Shown piece after piece: positions 61,787 through 64,000 of a stretch of 64,000 nt of DNA. Source of the DNA: Bacillota bacterium (GTDB lineage Bacteria > Bacillota > Clostridia > Christensenellales > JAEXRW01); the NCBI GenBank assembly GCA_023454175.1, contig JAEXRW010000025.1, positions 558,001-622,000 on the forward strand, in the 5' to 3' direction. A model generated the notes under the pieces. It had not been told where the DNA came from, searched no databases, and worked only from the letters and a program-made list of their open reading frames with translations. How positions within the stretch are numbered: the stretch's first letter is position 1; each line of letters starts with the position of its first letter. A program made the translations under genes and the position numbers.

Positions 61787-62404
61787 CTAAAGGTATGGAT
61801 TGTTCTTGCGTTCGAAATCAAGGCTGGTCTTATCCCCGTGCCCCGGGTATACGGTGTAATCTCCTTGGAGGGTCAGCAGCTTTGTCCGTATCGAATCGAT
61901 CAGCGTCTTGTGGCTGCCTCCCGGGAAGTCGGTACGGCCGATGGACATGGCAAAAAGCGTATCCCCGCTGAAGATAATATTTCCGCATACGTAGCACGCC
62001 CCGCCCGGCGTATGCCCCGGCGTATGGAGCACGCGGATATCCAGCCCCGCGCCGCTGATCACATCCCCGTCCTGGATGGTAATGGCTTCTTTTACGGGTT
62101 CGAAGGGCATGAATGTGACTGCAGAGAGGTTCAGTTCCGGATCCCGGAGCATCGCCGCATCTCCGGAATGGATGTATATTTCACAGCCCGTTCGTTTCTG
62201 CAATTGCGCAAGGGCGGAGATATGGTCGCAGTGCCCGTGTGTCAGCAGCACCTTGGATAACCTTTTACCGAGCCGTTCGCATTCGTCCAGGATCGGTTTG
62301 GCGCTGCCGCCCGCGTCGATCAAAACGGCTTCCCCGCTGGATGGCTCGGATATCAGGTAGTTGTTCGTGGCGAATGCGCCCGCTGTTTTTCGGATGATCT
62401 CCAT
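61787..62404 (-). CDS. MBL-fold metallo-hydrolase, glyoxalase II-like
   Basis: A 205-aa zinc hydrolase. The metal site LLTHGHCDHISAL (HxHxDH) and VLHTPGHTPGGACYV, FSGDTLFAMSIGRTDFPGG and VYPGHGDKTSL are complete. It is of the YqgX/GloB-like group; substrate (thioester or glutathione-like adduct) unknown. It lies 14 bases behind dtd in the relA-dtd-MBL-hemZ order seen in many Firmicutes. Confidence 0.92.
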   Translation of the reverse strand: MEIIRKTAGAFATNNYLISEPSSGEAVLIDAGGSAKPILDECERLGKRLSKVLLTHGHCDHISALAQLQKRTGCEIYIHSGDAAMLRDPELNLSAVTFMPFEPVKEAITIQDGDVISGAGLDIRVLHTPGHTPGGACYVCGNIIFSGDTLFAMSIGRTDFPGGSHKTLIDSIRTKLLTLQGDYTVYPGHGDKTSLDFERKNNPYL

Positions 62405-62418
62405 GTACTTTGCTCCTA

Positions 62419-62868
62419 TCAGAATAGCCGTTTGCTGTCCAAAAGGATGGTCACCGGCCCGTCGTTGATGAGCGATACTGCCATCATGGCCTGGAATTCA
62501 CCCGTTTCCACCGGGATGTTTTCCATCCGCATGCGTTCGACCGCTTTGTCATACAGCTTCAATGCCTCAGCCGGGGCCATGGCTTCCGAAAAGCTGGGGC
62601 GCTTCCCCTTTCTGCAGTCACCGTGCAGGGTAAATTGGGATACCAGCAGGATGCTACCGTTCACTGCCGATACCGGGAGGTTCATCTTGCCCTCGGCATC
62701 TTCGAATATGCGCAGGCCCGCCACTTTCGAGCATATGTATTCGATATCTTTTTCATCGTCCCCGGCCCCTATCCCCAAAAAGACCAAAAGGCCGGACCCG
62801 ATCCTGCACCTTTCCGCTCCCTCGATGCTTACCGAGGCTTCTTTCACCCTTTGTACCACTGCGCGCAA
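62419..62868 (-). CDS. dtd: D-aminoacyl-tRNA deacylase
   Basis: A 149-aa proofreading enzyme that removes D-amino acids from tRNA. The signature motifs SQFTLHGDCRKGKRPSF and NDGPVTILLDS are present, and the start MRAVVQRVKEASVSI is typical. It lies 13 bases after relA. Confidence 0.96.
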   Translation of the reverse strand: MRAVVQRVKEASVSIEGAERCRIGSGLLVFLGIGAGDDEKDIEYICSKVAGLRIFEDAEGKMNLPVSAVNGSILLVSQFTLHGDCRKGKRPSFSEAMAPAEALKLYDKAVERMRMENIPVETGEFQAMMAVSLINDGPVTILLDSKRLF

Positions 62869-62881
62869 TATAATTGCTCCT

Positions 62882-64000
62882 TTATATCTGGGAATTTACA
62901 CGGTGCGCCTTGATCACGCCCTTGACGTTGCGCATCTTCTGCAGGAGCTTTTCCACCTGCCCCGCGTCGTGGATCTCCACCGTGAAGTGGATCGTGACGG
63001 TCCCGTTGTTGTTGCTCCGCGCATTCACGGCGAAAAGGTTTACGTTGTTGCTGTCCAGCACCTGTGTGAGCGCCGTGAAGACGCCCGTCTTGTCTGCAGC
63101 GGTGATCTGGATCTGCGCGTTGTAGGATGTTTTGATCTGCCCCGCCCAGGATACTTCGATGAACCTGCCGTCATCCAGTTCGATCATGGATTTGAGGTTG
63201 CTGCAGTCGGCGCGGTGGATGGATACGCCCCTGCCCCGCGTGATGTACCCGGCGATCTTGTCGCCCGGCAGCGGGTTGCAGCAGTGGGCGAAGCGCACCA
63301 GCAGGTCCTGCTCCCCTTTCACGATCACACCCTGGGACGCGGTAGCCGCCTTTTCCTCCTTGCTGGCCCTGGCCTCGCTCTCCTTTTCCGCCTTGATCTC
63401 CGCCTTGACTGTCTTGCGGTATTCCTCCGACAGGCGGTTGATCACCTGCCCGGTCGTGAAGCCGCCGTAGCCGATGGCCGCAAACATATCGTCCAGCGAG
63501 TTGATCGTAAATCGCTTGAACACCTTCTCCGTGAATTCCGGTTTCAAAAGGGTCGCGATATCGTAGCCCTGGCGTTTGGCTTCCTTTTCCAGCATGTCGC
63601 GGCCTTTCAGGATATTTTCCTCGCGGTGCTCCTTTTTGAACCAGGAGCGTATCTTGCTTTTTGCCTGCTGGCTTTTCACGAGGTTCAGCCAGTCCCTGCT
63701 GGGTCCGCGGGAGGCCGAGGACGTGAGGATCTCTACGATATCCCCCGTCTGCAGCTTGTAGTGGAGCGGCACCATCTTTCCGCTCACCTTGGCGCCGATG
63801 CATTTGTTGCCCACCTCGCTGTGGATGTGGTAGGCAAAGTCCAGCGGCGTGGAGCCTTTCACCAGATCGATGACGTCCCCCTTGGGTGTGAATACGAAAA
63901 CTTCATCCGAGAAGACGTCTATTTTCAGCGTCTGCATGAATTCAGACGGGTCCTTCATCTCGTTCTGCCATTCCAGCAGCTGGCGCAGCCACGTCAATTT
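62882..64000 (-). CDS. relA: RelA/SpoT (p)ppGpp synthetase/hydrolase, C-terminal part (N-terminus beyond window)
   Basis: The coding frame is open through position 64000, so about 373 C-terminal codons are visible. A TGS domain (VFVFTPKGDVIDLVKGSTPLDFAYHIHSEVG) is followed by helical and zinc-finger/CC-type regions (HCCNPLPGDKIAGYITRGRGVSIHRADC) and a C-terminal ACT domain (VTIHFTVEIHDAGQVEKLLQKM). The synthetase and hydrolase domains lie upstream of the window. The first ATG in the window (63997) is internal. It heads the operon with dtd, the MBL gene and hemZ. Confidence 0.95.
   Translation of the reverse strand, partial: KLTWLRQLLEWQNEMKDPSEFMQTLKIDVFSDEVFVFTPKGDVIDLVKGSTPLDFAYHIHSEVGNKCIGAKVSGKMVPLHYKLQTGDIVEILTSSASRGPSRDWLNLVKSQQAKSKIRSWFKKEHREENILKGRDMLEKEAKRQGYDIATLLKPEFTEKVFKRFTINSLDDMFAAIGYGGFTTGQVINRLSEEYRKTVKAEIKAEKESEARASKEEKAATASQGVIVKGEQDLLVRFAHCCNPLPGDKIAGYITRGRGVSIHRADCSNLKSMIELDDGRFIEVSWAGQIKTSYNAQIQITAADKTGVFTALTQVLDSNNVNLFAVNARSNNNGTVTIHFTVEIHDAGQVEKLLQKMRNVKGVIKAHRVNSQI

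Overview
The window looks like the chromosome of an anaerobic, endospore-forming, plant-sugar-degrading member of the Clostridia. The signs are SpoIVA, two CotH-type spore-coat kinase homologues, a sensory [FeFe]-hydrogenase with Rex, a T-box in front of hisS-aspS, and strong Shine-Dalgarno sites with sigma-A promoters. The species cannot be named from the sequence. Base composition is balanced, except between about 26.3 and 35.3 kb, which is clearly AT-rich.

Layout. (1) 0-3.2 kb: the end of a sugar ABC transporter (RbsC-like permease cut by the window edge, RbsA-like ATPase) behind a uroporphyrinogen-decarboxylase-family gene. (2) 4-21.5 kb: a beta-glucoside/cello-oligosaccharide block. It holds an MsmX/UgpC-like ATPase, a YesL-like membrane protein, a GH1 beta-glucosidase, a LacI-family regulator, a GH43 enzyme, two permeases and a lipoprotein binding protein. 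Divergent from these is a GH94 cellobiose phosphorylase, followed by a ferredoxin-fused aldo/keto reductase, an MFS exporter and a GH3 glucosidase. Three similar LacI-type palindromes sit at the promoters of lacI, the binding protein and the phosphorylase, suggesting one regulon. (3) 21.8-26.1 kb: a lamin-tail/CotH surface protein and a phosphodiester-glycosidase-family protein.

(4) 26.3-35.3 kb: an AT-rich integrated island in a tRNA-Pro(GGG) gene, bounded by a 41-bp direct repeat equal to the 5' half of the tRNA. It carries a tyrosine integrase, a small basic protein, a winged-helix protein, a GajA/GajB (Gabija-type) anti-phage pair, a short FimB-like recombinase, an XRE repressor and a lipoprotein. 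No conjugation or virion genes are seen. Integration parted the native tRNA promoter (left end, now facing the integrase) from the intact tRNA (right end). Right of the tRNA lie two tandem 214-bp units plus a partial third, each starting with another copy of the tRNA 3' end.

(5) 35.9-50.9 kb: two alpha/beta hydrolases with an ArsR-type regulator; a redox-sensing group (PP2C phosphatase, sensory [FeFe]-hydrogenase, Rex); release factor 3; an L,D-transpeptidase; an FAD oxidoreductase; and a second lamin-tail/CotH protein. (6) 51-64 kb: core genes on the minus strand: spoIVA, plsY, der, a DUF512 radical-SAM gene, a thioredoxin, hisS-aspS under a T-box that may read both GAC and CAC, then relA-dtd-MBL hydrolase-hemZ.

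Most likely reward for a second look: the Gabija mini-island with its unusual tRNA attachment architecture, and the tRNA-tail tandem repeat beside it.
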